A stretch of DNA of 64,000 nucleotides from Hydromicrobium sp964415365 (GCA_964415365.1 CAYPYW010000005.1:1-64000); one strand, 5' to 3'. Shown: positions 34,959 through 43,999, numbered from the stretch's first letter. The notes: a model not told the origin generated them from the letters alone. Numbers and translations are program-made.

Positions 34959-36395
34959 GTGAGAACAGACGTAGTGGTAATAGGAGCAGGAATCATAGGG
35001 TGCGGGATAGCCCGAGAGTTGTCACGGTATCAATTAAAGGTAGCACTGGTTGATAAGGAAAGCGATATATGCCGGGGTACAAGCAGGGCGAATAATGGAA
35101 TGATTCACTCTGGGAACAATCCGCAGCCGGGTACTCTAAAAGCTAAGCATAATGTCGCTGGAAACCAGCTTTACTCGGAATGGGCAAAAGAACTGAAATT
35201 CCCTTTCGAGCGAATCGGAGCATGGATGACTGCACGGAACAAAGATCAAATCGAGTCGCTTGAAGAATTGATGGAAAAAGGCGCAAAGAACGGCGTGTCA
35301 GATTTAGAGTTGATCACAGACCAGAAACGGCTCAAAGATGAAGAACCTAACCTGATGGGTATTATTGCAGCTGTTAATGCACCAACGACTGGTATGGTAA
35401 TGCCACATCTGGTAGTAGTGGCCCTTGCTGAAAATGCTGTTACGAATGGTGTCGAACTTATACTTGATACTAAAGTCACCGGAATAGATATTGAAACAGG
35501 TCAGGTGAAGGTGATCAGAACAGATAAGGGTAATATCGAAACACGGGCAGTAGTCAATGCTGCAGGTTTGTACGCAGATAGTGTTGCAAATTTTGCCGGG
35601 CTTGACAGCTTTAAAATAATGCCAAGAAAAGGCCAGTATATTGTATTAGATAAAGACTGTTGTCCGGTAAACAGGCTTATCTATCCGGCACCTACAAAAA
35701 CATCAAAAGGTATAGGAATACTTCCCACTACCGATGGGAATCTGTTACTGGGACCTAATGCTGAAGATATAGAAGATAAAGAGGATTTATCCACAACAGC
35801 AGAAGGAATAAGGTATATTCTAGAGCAGACAAAACTGATTTGTCCATCAATTGATGAAAGTAAAATTATCAACAATTTTGCTGGCATTAGAGCGGTAGCT
35901 GATACTGATGATTTTATTCTTGGGCCAACAGAAATAAAAGGATTCTTTCAAGCCGCAGGAATCCAGTCTCCAGGGTTAACTTCTGCGCCATCAATAGCGA
36001 AAGAACTGGCAGGAAGTATATCCAAATACCTGAAAGTCCAAGAAAAAAAAGATTTCAAGGCTGAAAATGAGTATAAACCGAGATTTGCCAGGGCAAGTCT
36101 TGATGAAAAAAAACAGCTAGTACACAAAGATAAAAGGTATGGCCGGATAGTGTGCCGCTGTGAAGAAGTTACAGAATACGAGGTGATACAAGCGATACAC
36201 TCAGTTATTCCGGTAAGGACACTTGATGCACTTAAAACACGGTTGAGGGTGGGAATGGGCAGGTGCCAGGGGGGATTCTGTACCTCAAGGCTGTTAGAAA
36301 TATTGGGGCGAGAGCTGAATATACCTGTTGAAAATTTAACAATAAGGGGATCTGGTTCGGAAATTCTGGCATCAAAGTTACGTAAAGGAGAGTAA
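34959..36395 (+). CDS. FAD-dependent glycerol-3-phosphate dehydrogenase-like protein (GlpA type) with BFD-like Fe-S domain
   Basis: A 478-residue flavoprotein. The N-terminal dinucleotide-binding fold is VVVIGAGIIGCGIARELS; the DAO domain follows (GTSRANNGMIHSG, AGLYADSVANFAG, GIRAVADTDDF). Residues about 385-460 form a BFD-like domain with Cys residues in VCRCEEVTEYEV and GRCQGGFCTSR that should hold a [2Fe-2S] cluster. It probably oxidises glycerol-3-phosphate to dihydroxyacetone phosphate. GTG start. First of three tightly linked genes equivalent to the Thermotoga-type dehydrogenase, oxidoreductase and DUF1667 set. Confidence 0.85.
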   Translation: MRTDVVVIGAGIIGCGIARELSRYQLKVALVDKESDICRGTSRANNGMIHSGNNPQPGTLKAKHNVAGNQLYSEWAKELKFPFERIGAWMTARNKDQIESLEELMEKGAKNGVSDLELITDQKRLKDEEPNLMGIIAAVNAPTTGMVMPHLVVVALAENAVTNGVELILDTKVTGIDIETGQVKVIRTDKGNIETRAVVNAAGLYADSVANFAGLDSFKIMPRKGQYIVLDKDCCPVNRLIYPAPTKTSKGIGILPTTDGNLLLGPNAEDIEDKEDLSTTAEGIRYILEQTKLICPSIDESKIINNFAGIRAVADTDDFILGPTEIKGFFQAAGIQSPGLTSAPSIAKELAGSISKYLKVQEKKDFKAENEYKPRFARASLDEKKQLVHKDKRYGRIVCRCEEVTEYEVIQAIHSVIPVRTLDALKTRLRVGMGRCQGGFCTSRLLEILGRELNIPVENLTIRGSGSEILASKLRKGE

Positions 36396-36397
36396 GT

Positions 36398-37651
36398 ATG
36401 GGTCAGGAAGTAGAAGCGGTGGTTATTGGAGCAGGCGCAGCAGGACTGGCTGCAGCAGTGGCACTAAAAGATAGCAGCATAGACGACGTGCTAGTAGTGG
36501 AACGGGATGATTACCTCGGCGGGATTCTTATGCAGTGTATTCACAACGGTTTCGGCTTGCATATATTTAGAGAAGAACTGACTGGGCCGGAATATGCCAT
36601 TCGCTATATAAATCTGGCAAAAGAACGGCAGGTCGAGTTTATTACAGGCACTACAGCAATTGACCTGAAAGATCTAGGCGATAAAAAATCCGTAACACTT
36701 CTTTCACCAGTTAAAGGATTGGTTGAAGTAAAAACCAAGGTCGTGATTTTAGCTATGGGATGCCGTGAACGAACACGGGGTAATATAGGCATACCCGGAA
36801 CGAGACCTGCTGGAGTGATGACAGCAGGTCTCGCCCAACGGCTTATGAATATAGAAGGCTATATGCCGGGTAGGGAAATCGTTGTTCAGGGTTCAGGAGA
36901 TATAGGCCTGATCATGGCTCGACGCCTGACATGGGAGGGGGCGAATGTAAAGGCTGTTGTTGAAATTATGCCTTATCCGGGTGGACTTAATCGTAATATT
37001 GTCCAGTGCCTTAATGATTTTAATATCCCGTTATATCTGGCACATATGATAACTAATATCAAGGGTAAAAGTAGGATCGAGCAGGTTGATGTCGTTCCTC
37101 TGCATGACAATGGGAAGCCGGATATGAGAAGACAATTCTCCTTAAGCTGTGATACATTACTATTGTCTGTAGGACTGATACCCGAGAATGAATTGGCATC
37201 TCAGGCAGGCATTGAGATCGATAAATCGACGAATGGTGCAAAAGTTGACTCAAACTTTATGACTTCAATGCAAGGAGTATTTTCATGTGGAAATGTGTTG
37301 CATGTTCATGATCTGGTTGATTTTGTATCAGAAGAAGCTGGGAACGCAGCCACTGCAGCCGCTGCATATATTAGAAATAAAACCAAGACAATGAAATCTG
37401 TAAAAGTTAAAAGAGGAAATATGGTACGTTATGTTCTGCCTGCGGAAGTATTTGTAGGAAGTGACGCTGTTTTATCGCTAAGGGTAACGGAACCTAAAGA
37501 AAATGTGGGACTAAAGATAAGATCCGGTAGGGAATGCTTCTATTCCAAATTTTTTAGAAAGGTGGTACCGAGTGAAATGGTAAGGTTTGCATGGCGAAAT
37601 GTGCCTGATAAATGTGATGAGGTTGAAATAACCATGGAGGTTATGAAATAG
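36398..37651 (+). CDS. NAD(P)/FAD-dependent oxidoreductase partnering the GlpA-like protein
   Basis: A 417-residue protein of the pyridine nucleotide-disulphide oxidoreductase fold. It has an FAD motif VVIGAGAAGLAAAVAL, the block GGILMQCIHNGFGLH, a second dinucleotide motif VVQGSGDIGLIMARRL, and a C-terminal FAD motif GVFSCGNVLHVHDLVDFV. It likely passes electrons between the dehydrogenase flavin and NAD or another carrier. It starts 2 bases after its upstream partner (AAAGGAGAGTAAG before the ATG) and its stop overlaps the GTG of the DUF1667 gene. Confidence 0.83.
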   Translation: MGQEVEAVVIGAGAAGLAAAVALKDSSIDDVLVVERDDYLGGILMQCIHNGFGLHIFREELTGPEYAIRYINLAKERQVEFITGTTAIDLKDLGDKKSVTLLSPVKGLVEVKTKVVILAMGCRERTRGNIGIPGTRPAGVMTAGLAQRLMNIEGYMPGREIVVQGSGDIGLIMARRLTWEGANVKAVVEIMPYPGGLNRNIVQCLNDFNIPLYLAHMITNIKGKSRIEQVDVVPLHDNGKPDMRRQFSLSCDTLLLSVGLIPENELASQAGIEIDKSTNGAKVDSNFMTSMQGVFSCGNVLHVHDLVDFVSEEAGNAATAAAAYIRNKTKTMKSVKVKRGNMVRYVLPAEVFVGSDAVLSLRVTEPKENVGLKIRSGRECFYSKFFRKVVPSEMVRFAWRNVPDKCDEVEITMEVMK

Positions 37652-38034
37652 TGAGGAAAACCTTAATATGCGTCGTATGTCCTTTAGGGTGTAATATAGA
37701 AGTCGAATACAATAACAAAAACAAGAGCCTGGTCAGTGTCTTACATAACCGGTGTGAAAAGGGTCGGGATTACTCCGAAAAGGAGCTGTTTAACCCTGAA
37801 AGAATAGTGACGACGACTGTGCGGGTTTGTGGTATATCAGAAAAATTAGTGTCAGCAAAAACAGCAAAGCCGGTGCCTAAAGAATTGACTTTCAAAGTTG
37901 TAAGGGAGGCTTCGAAAAAGAGGCTTAAAGCCCCTGTAAAGGTTGGTGATATAATTATAGAAAATATATGTGGTACAGGTATTGACTTGATAACAACAAA
38001 CTCCGTCGATTTTAAAGAAACCGGGCTTGTTTAA
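37651..38034 (+). CDS. DUF1667 domain protein
   Basis: A 127-residue protein whose N-terminus has LICVVCPLGCNIEV followed by a further Cys (NRCEKGRDY), a four-Cys set expected to bind an Fe-S cluster or zinc. The family is always found with the two flavoproteins upstream and is regarded as the third subunit or an electron-transfer factor of this dehydrogenase. Its GTG overlaps the preceding stop codon by one base, which indicates translational coupling. Confidence 0.85.
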   Translation: MRKTLICVVCPLGCNIEVEYNNKNKSLVSVLHNRCEKGRDYSEKELFNPERIVTTTVRVCGISEKLVSAKTAKPVPKELTFKVVREASKKRLKAPVKVGDIIIENICGTGIDLITTNSVDFKETGLV

Positions 38035-38035
38035 A

Positions 38036-38057
38036 GTAAGGATTCCGCGGTCCTTAC
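38036..38057 (+). other. Hairpin after the dehydrogenase unit
   Basis: GTAAGGA (38036-38042) pairs with TCCTTAC (38051-38057) around an 8-nt loop. No T tract follows. It ends the three-gene unit and precedes operator site 3. Confidence 0.45.
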
Positions 38058-38161
38058 GAGATTCGTTAGTATTTAATCGGAAGTTAAAAACTATTCTAAA
38101 CAAAAAAATCAATAGATTAGATTAAAAAATAACTTTACATCATAAAAATTAAATGTTAAGA

Positions 38162-38206
38162 TTTACACGAGTAGCTTCTTGTGTAACTATTTGACCAGAA
38201 TATTAT
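38162..38206 (+). promoter_or_regulatory. LacI-type operator and promoter, site 3 (wide spacing)
   Basis: Half-site TTTACAC (38162-38168) and inverted half-site GTGTAAC (38181-38187) are separated by 12 bases, GAGTAGCTTCTT. In sites 1 and 2 the halves abut. A possible promoter is TTGTGT at 38179-38184 with TATTAT at 38201-38206. The site controls the flavoenzyme and Fe-S pair that begins at 38298. Confidence 0.6.
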
Positions 38207-38297
38207 AAGTTCAAATTGAAGAAGTTAAACGCAGTTTTATTTCTCATGAAGTAAATGAGTTTAGTATATAGATATAACCTTGAAAAAGGAAGTGTAA

Positions 38298-39764
38298 ATG
38301 CGGAAAAATGCAGTAAATTCTGCTGGAACTATTAAAGATAAATTAAGGAGAATTTTTGGGGAAGAAAATGTTATAGAGGACCAATCTGAAATGGACTGTC
38401 AGAAAGTAGATGTCTGGTGGATTACTCGCTACAGGATGTTTCAGGCCAGGGATATTCCCCAACCTTTTGCGATAGTTTTCCCTTTAAATAAGGAACAAAT
38501 AGTAGAATTAGTAAAATTGTGCAATTTACACGGAATACCTTTAGTTCCAAGAGGAGGAGGTGCGGGAGATTCCGGAGGGTCTACAGCGGTCAGGGGTGGA
38601 ATAACAGTAGACACAAAAAAAATGGATAAAGTTCTAAAAATTAATGATAAGTCCTTAACAGTTCTTGTTCAACCAGGTATACTGCAAAAACACCTTGAAG
38701 AGTACCTTAATCGTCACGGTTTTACAATGAATCATTTTCCAGCCTCTTTTCATACTTCTACTCTGGGTGGATTCATAAGCACTAACGGCACTGGAATTCT
38801 TTCCTCGAAATACGGAAAACTTATAGATCTGGTTCACCAGCTTGAGGTTGTTTTACCAAACGGTAAAATATTTAAGAGCTTGCCAGTGAACCACCATTCT
38901 ACAGGCCCGGATTTTTCTAAATTGTTTATAGGAGCAGAGGGTACTCTTGGGATTATTACAGAGGTTCTGTGCAAAATATATCCCCTGCCTGAGAAAAGGG
39001 TTTTCTTACCCTTTCTCCTGCCAAATCTAAGAGATGGTGTCGAAACAGGTAGGAAAATAATGGAAAATGGGCTTCTTCCAAGTGTTATGAGATTTTATGA
39101 TGAGAAGGATACAATTCATATTCTTAAGAATCAATATGAGATGGAAGGAGAAGGGTGTTTCTTTATGGTTGGATTTGATGGGTTGAAGGATGATGTTGAC
39201 ATTAGATCCAGACTGGCATCTGAAATTATTGAAAAAATAGAAGGTAAGAAATTGAGTGACAAGCAGGCATGGAGTTGGTGGAAAAACCGGCTTAGATCCT
39301 ATTATCCTCCGCTTGATTATATTTGCGAGCCATGGATGACAGCAGTAATTGACACAATCGCGCCGTATGAAGATATTGAAAATATATACTGGGCTATGAG
39401 ATCAGCCGTAGAGGATGGTTTCAAAAAATACGGAGCAATATTTCATGCCCATTTTTCTCACTGGTATGATTGGGGAACCAGCATATATCCAACCTTTGTA
39501 GTCAAAGACTTTCCAATAAACTATAAAAAAGCGATTGAGTTATATGAAGATATAATAGATGCTTGTATAATGGCTGCGATTAAAAATGGCGGTGTTGTAA
39601 ACGAGCACCATGCCATAGGGATAAGGCTGGGCAGTTATATGAAAGAGTGTTATGGTGAAGAAAGCTTTGAACTCTTTAGAACAATTAAGAAGAGTCTAGA
39701 TCCTAACAATATAATGAATCCTGGTAAACTCGGGCTGGAGGATACAGCAAACAATGATTTTTAA
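38298..39764 (+). CDS. FAD-binding oxidase, alkyl-DHAP synthase / GlcD type
   Basis: A 488-residue VAO/PCMH-fold flavoprotein. The FAD domain has PRGGGAGDSGGS and TLGGFISTNGTGILSSKYG, and the block GAEGTLGIITEV is present. The C-terminal cap has HFSHWYDWGTSIYP, NEHHAIGIRLG and a closing DPNNIMNPGKLG. The HHAIG and GTSIYP blocks are closer to alkylglycerone-phosphate synthase than to lactate or glycolate oxidase. The Fe-S partner encoded next makes it likely to be a dehydrogenase. The substrate may be a glycerol-phosphate derivative given the regulon; this is inference. Confidence 0.75.
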   Translation: MRKNAVNSAGTIKDKLRRIFGEENVIEDQSEMDCQKVDVWWITRYRMFQARDIPQPFAIVFPLNKEQIVELVKLCNLHGIPLVPRGGGAGDSGGSTAVRGGITVDTKKMDKVLKINDKSLTVLVQPGILQKHLEEYLNRHGFTMNHFPASFHTSTLGGFISTNGTGILSSKYGKLIDLVHQLEVVLPNGKIFKSLPVNHHSTGPDFSKLFIGAEGTLGIITEVLCKIYPLPEKRVFLPFLLPNLRDGVETGRKIMENGLLPSVMRFYDEKDTIHILKNQYEMEGEGCFFMVGFDGLKDDVDIRSRLASEIIEKIEGKKLSDKQAWSWWKNRLRSYYPPLDYICEPWMTAVIDTIAPYEDIENIYWAMRSAVEDGFKKYGAIFHAHFSHWYDWGTSIYPTFVVKDFPINYKKAIELYEDIIDACIMAAIKNGGVVNEHHAIGIRLGSYMKECYGEESFELFRTIKKSLDPNNIMNPGKLGLEDTANNDF

Positions 39765-40884
39765 GAAGGAATCAAAAGAAAAAGAAATAATAAAGATGTG
39801 CAGATTCTGTTTTATGTGCAGGCATGCCTGTCCGGTTTTTCTGTCAACAAAAAGGGATACTGATACGCCCAGAGGCCACGCTTTGCTTATCTCAAGAATT
39901 GACGAGGGATTGTCAGAATGGACAGATGATATAGTTGATATAATGTACCGGTGTTCCCAGTGTCATCTTTGCAGGGAAATTTGTGAATTTCACTGGGGAG
40001 AAGATTTATTAATCCAGAAGATAAGGGAAATTATTGTAAAAATTGATAGGGTTCCCCAAAGTATTAAAAAACTTGCATCTCATATCATTAATAATGGATC
40101 AGTTTATGATACATCTCATGTAAAGAATTTTAAGATTGCTGTTAAAGGAAAAGGCATCGATGTATTGTATTTTGCAGGTGATATTATTTTGAATGAATAC
40201 CCTGAGATTGTTGAAAAAACAGCGGTGATATTGGATTCAATGGATATTAATTGGGCTATGCTTGAAAGGGAAACTTCAACGGGAATAGAGCTATTTGAGC
40301 TTGGTTATATTAATGAAGCAATAACAGCTGCAAAGGAATGTGCAGCTAGGATTATGGAGACAAAACCAGGAATAATTATTACCGGAAATCCGCACATATA
40401 TAGTGCATTTAAGAAATTATATCCCGAGTGGGGTATAAAAACTTTGGATGGTATTAATATTTACCATATTTCTGAATATTTAAGCAATAGGGTAAGGGAA
40501 GGTAAGTTAAAAATATCGCTGGATTCGGCTCTTCAGGGAGTATCTTATCATGACCCGTGTCAGTTAGGTAGGGAAATGGAAGTCTATAATGCACCGAGGG
40601 AGCTGATAAAAGCAGCAACTGGTAGTATGCCGCTAGAATTATTCCATAGCAAGAGTGAGGCTGAATGTTGTGGGGCAGGGTCGGTAATGTACCTGACCCA
40701 TCCTGATGTTTCCAATAGGGTAGCACAAAAAAGAATAAATAGTGCTTTAGAAGAGGATGTCAAAATAATTGTAACTGCTTGTCCAAACTGTAAAAAAGTT
40801 TTTAAAAATACTATTTCAGATATGAATAGTGACTTGAAGGTAATAGATATAGTGGAATTAGTGTCTTTACAGGTTAGTAAGTAG
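39754..40884 (+). CDS. (Fe-S)-binding protein, GlpC/GlcF type
   Basis: A 376-residue electron-transfer subunit. Two ferredoxin-type motifs lie at the N-terminus: CRFCFMCRHACPVF and CSQCHLCREICEF; the second lacks the final CP. The C-terminal half has a heterodisulphide-reductase-type CCG region: HDPCQLGRE, then ECCGAGSVMY, then TACPNCKKVF. The first CCG domain appears degenerate. It overlaps the upstream flavoenzyme by 11 bases, so the two form a complex that passes electrons to the quinone pool or another carrier. Confidence 0.85.
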   Translation: MIFKKESKEKEIIKMCRFCFMCRHACPVFLSTKRDTDTPRGHALLISRIDEGLSEWTDDIVDIMYRCSQCHLCREICEFHWGEDLLIQKIREIIVKIDRVPQSIKKLASHIINNGSVYDTSHVKNFKIAVKGKGIDVLYFAGDIILNEYPEIVEKTAVILDSMDINWAMLERETSTGIELFELGYINEAITAAKECAARIMETKPGIIITGNPHIYSAFKKLYPEWGIKTLDGINIYHISEYLSNRVREGKLKISLDSALQGVSYHDPCQLGREMEVYNAPRELIKAATGSMPLELFHSKSEAECCGAGSVMYLTHPDVSNRVAQKRINSALEEDVKIIVTACPNCKKVFKNTISDMNSDLKVIDIVELVSLQVSK

Positions 40885-40943
40885 GTTGATACAATATAAG
40901 ATAAAAATTACTAAAAAATATCTAATGAATGGGGTGAGGAGTC

Positions 40944-41933
40944 ATTAAAAGGCCAACCAGTAAGGATGTGGCAAGAGTTGCTGGAGTTTCAAGGGCAACT
41001 GTTTCTGCATACATTAATAAGACCCGTTTTGTGTCACCTGAGCTTAGTAAAAAAATTCAAAAGGTAATAGACGAATTAAATTACACTCCAGACGAGCTGG
41101 CAAGATCCCTAAAAATGCAAGATACTAAGACTATCGGACTGATAATTCCCATTTTAAGTAACTTCTTTATGCCTATGTTGCAGAGTATTAATGAAGTTAC
41201 CCAAAAACAGGACTATAGTTTTTTGTTGTATTCAAGTGAAGAAGACCCAAAAAGGGAAAGAAAGATGTTGGAAATTTTTATGTCAAAAAGGATCAGCGGT
41301 ATCCTTATAGTTCCTTCATCAGAGAGTAATAGAAAATTTATGATGCAGATAATAGAGCAGGGAATACCGTTGGTTCAGGTTAATAGGAAAATTGTTGGAC
41401 TGGAAACTGACTATGTTGTATCAAAAAATTTTAGTGGTATCTATAAAGCAACAGAATACCTATTAAAAAAAGGGAGAAAAAAAATATTGTTTGTTGGATA
41501 TAATGCCAATGTTTTTGGGGAAGAAGAAAAAAAAGATGGTTATGAAGCAGCAATAAAAGATTATAGAGTCGATAAGTATATTATTAATATTAAAGCACAC
41601 GATCCTAAGAGTATTCTCAACTCATTAAATGAATTCTTTTCATCAGGAGAAAAAATTGATGGAATGATCTGTAATACTCAAATGCGAACCTCAGTAGCGT
41701 TACAATACTTAAAGAACAATTCGTTAAGGATTGCAGATGATGTTTCATTTATAGGTTATGATGACACTTACACATTTTTATACGAACCACCGCTAACTGT
41801 AATATCTGAAAAAACTAGTGAAATGGGGAAGATAGCGGCTATGTTATTGATTGATCGAATAAAGAAGAAGGATAAAAAGGATATAGAAAGTGTTTTGTTA
41901 GACTTAGATTTTATAATACGAGAATCTTGTTGA
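40944..41933 (+). CDS. LacI-family transcriptional regulator, likely ATT start
   Basis: A helix-turn-helix protein of about 329 residues. The domain reads KRPTSKDVARVAGVSRATVSAYIN, followed by hinge and sugar-binding-protein-like effector domain (TIGLIIPILSNFF, then VSFIGYDDTYTF). The only ATG/GTG/TTG start is GTG at 40968, which would remove most of helix 1. Reading from ATT at 40944 restores the complete DNA-binding domain, there is a stop in frame at 40935, and GGGGTGAGGAG lies just upstream. It is the probable repressor at the four TTTACAC operators nearby. Confidence 0.85.
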   Translation: MKRPTSKDVARVAGVSRATVSAYINKTRFVSPELSKKIQKVIDELNYTPDELARSLKMQDTKTIGLIIPILSNFFMPMLQSINEVTQKQDYSFLLYSSEEDPKRERKMLEIFMSKRISGILIVPSSESNRKFMMQIIEQGIPLVQVNRKIVGLETDYVVSKNFSGIYKATEYLLKKGRKKILFVGYNANVFGEEEKKDGYEAAIKDYRVDKYIINIKAHDPKSILNSLNEFFSSGEKIDGMICNTQMRTSVALQYLKNNSLRIADDVSFIGYDDTYTFLYEPPLTVISEKTSEMGKIAAMLLIDRIKKKDKKDIESVLLDLDFIIRESC

Positions 41934-42508
41934 ACAGAATAGATTTTCGAATCTTTAGATTTATTTATTAGATCAGGAAGTTGATTTTTAGAAGACCTCT
42001 GTATTTTAAATAATAGGAATAATATTATGTGAACTATATAGGTATTTTACTTAAATTGACTTGACATGAGTAGCTAATCGTGTAAAATACAATAATAGTA
42101 TCTTATGCCCCAACTATAATTTATTAAATTGAATGGGGTGCAATAGAAATTCTCGTAGGAAAGGATTCTGTAAAATAAATTAATCTGTTTTTAATACGGC
42201 GGTAATTAAAAATTTGATTACAGCATTATTTTATAAAAACAAGTTTAGTAAATAAAGGTAGAGGATTTTTAAGATATTTATAAATCTAAATTGGAGGTGA
42301 GATCATGTATGGATGACAAAGATTGCTGGTCAAGCAGCAAATTTTAAAAGTAGGAATATAAATTAGAGAAAGGGGATAGTTATTGAGGAAGAGATATAAT
42401 AAAGAAGGGATTTGTTAAGAAAACTGCATCGATGAATATCTATAAACAAATCCCAAAGATATACTAATTGTTTTTGTTGGAAATTTCAAGTGTAGAGGAG
42501 AGATCAAA
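41934..42508 (+). other. Long regulatory leader before the sugar-binding protein gene
   Basis: A 575-base gap without a full gene. It holds operator/promoter site 4 (42056-42088), two very short frames with ribosome sites (12 codons at 42309-42347 after GGAGGTGA; 11 codons from TTG 42383), and a hairpin of 10 perfect pairs (42407-42416 with 42445-42454) with a 28-nt loop. The untranslated leader would be about 410 nt. Confidence 0.55.
42061..42088 (+). promoter_or_regulatory. LacI-type operator and promoter, site 4 (wide spacing)
   Basis: TTGACAT (42061-42067) and GTGTAAA (42080-42086) are separated by 12 bases, GAGTAGCTAATC, nearly the same spacer as site 3. TTGACA at 42061-42066 and TAAAAT at 42083-42088, 16 apart, form a promoter fully covered by the operator. 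Confidence 0.65.
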
Positions 42509-43972
42509 ATGAAAAAAATTGTTTATTTCCTGTTAATAGTTGTACTTACTACTTCAATGCTGTTTTTAAGTATAAGTTGTAAAGAAAAAGCTGAAGGAAC
42601 AGCTGAGGAAGTAGCGGAAGAGACCGAGGAAACAGTTGAGGAAGTAGCGGAAGAGACAGAGGAAACAGTAGAAGAGGCAGCCATTCCCGGAGAATGGGGA
42701 AATATTGATTGGAGACAATTTGAAGGAACTGAGTTATTTATAGTAGCGACTTCGATGCCAGTATCTGAGGTTTACAAAGAACATATTGGTGAATTCGAAG
42801 AACTAACAGGAATAAAGGTAAACTTAGAATTAATGGCAAGTGCAGACAGAAGGAAAATACAATTTACCGATTTTTCTACCGGAAGAGGTTTATACGATGT
42901 CGGTGCTGATAGCATGGCCTACCGTCAATTATATGCAGAGTCTAATTTTGTGGAAAATCTGGATAAATATCTGAATGACCCAAAATTAACCGATAAAGAA
43001 TGGTATAATATTGATGATTATCTGCCTGATGTTATCAAGGGAGGTTATAGTAAGGCTGGAGATTTTGTTGCTATACCATTTACTTGTGAATACTATCTCC
43101 TATGGTATCTAAAAGATGTTTTCGACCAGCTTGGGTTGAATCCTCCTGAGACTTGGGATGAATACGAGCAAGTTGTCGAAGCAATTGATAATGCAAGAGA
43201 AGCTGGCGAAATTGATGCTTATGCGTATGTTGACAGAACAGTACCAACGGGTGAAGGTGCCTGGAGTATGTTTTGCTCAGCGAGTCGTTGGGGTCTAGAC
43301 TTAATAAACTTTGATGAAAAGATAAGTAATATGAGTACTCCGGAAGTTATTGAGTTTATGGAGTTTTACACAAGTTGGCCAGTAAAATATGGACCTCCGG
43401 GAGCTACTAACTGGAACTGGACTGAGATCGGAAATGCTTTTGGCCAGGGTAAGTTAGCTATGACGTTTGGTGGAAATGCTTCATGGGCCATTATTGAAGA
43501 TGAATCAAAATCAACCGTTGCAGGAAAGGTTGGATATGCTCATTGTCCAATGAGAAATGATGGTAGGGATATTCTTTATGAATGGAGTTGGATGATAAAC
43601 TCAGATTCTCAAAATAAAGAAGCTTCATGGCTGTTTGTGCAATGGGCAACATCACCCACACTAATGAAGGAAATTGCTCCACAATATGGTGTCCCGGCAA
43701 GAGCTTCTTGCTATAGCGATCCAGCTTATATAGAGGCTATGCCTAATCAGGAATTTGTTGATGCCCAACTCTGGATGATGGAGAATGGAATTAATCCAAA
43801 ATCACAGACCACCACTTCTCTTTATGGAGAGGCAGCAGATATTTTATCTAAAGAGATGAATAATGTAGTTGCAGACATAAAAGATGTTGTAACAGCATGT
43901 GCCGATGCTGATGCTGCGCTTGCAGAGCTTGGTTACACAGCTGCTGAAGAATATTACGAACCTGCTGAATAA
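42509..43972 (+). CDS. Extracellular sugar-type ABC substrate-binding lipoprotein (family 1)
   Basis: A 487-residue lipoprotein with signal peptide and Cys24 (SISC). Residues about 30-57 are an acidic linker built of a repeated AEETEETVEEV unit. The mature domain is a MalE/UgpB-type binding protein (FIVATSMPVSEVYKEH, then KLAMTFGGNASWA, then PQYGVPARAS). AGAGGAGAG precedes the ATG. Its ligand could be glycerol-3-phosphate, a glycerophosphodiester or a sugar; the surrounding regulon favours a glycerol-phosphate compound or polyol. Expressed from operator site 4 through a long leader. Confidence 0.88.
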   Translation: MKKIVYFLLIVVLTTSMLFLSISCKEKAEGTAEEVAEETEETVEEVAEETEETVEEAAIPGEWGNIDWRQFEGTELFIVATSMPVSEVYKEHIGEFEELTGIKVNLELMASADRRKIQFTDFSTGRGLYDVGADSMAYRQLYAESNFVENLDKYLNDPKLTDKEWYNIDDYLPDVIKGGYSKAGDFVAIPFTCEYYLLWYLKDVFDQLGLNPPETWDEYEQVVEAIDNAREAGEIDAYAYVDRTVPTGEGAWSMFCSASRWGLDLINFDEKISNMSTPEVIEFMEFYTSWPVKYGPPGATNWNWTEIGNAFGQGKLAMTFGGNASWAIIEDESKSTVAGKVGYAHCPMRNDGRDILYEWSWMINSDSQNKEASWLFVQWATSPTLMKEIAPQYGVPARASCYSDPAYIEAMPNQEFVDAQLWMMENGINPKSQTTTSLYGEAADILSKEMNNVVADIKDVVTACADADAALAELGYTAAEEYYEPAE

Positions 43973-43999
43973 TAAGATAAAATAATAATGAAAGAAAAA

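Noticed and set aside
42100..42480. Known riboswitch in the leader of the sugar-binding protein gene
   Set aside because: I could not match conserved cores of common riboswitch classes; only short frames and one long-loop hairpin are visible.
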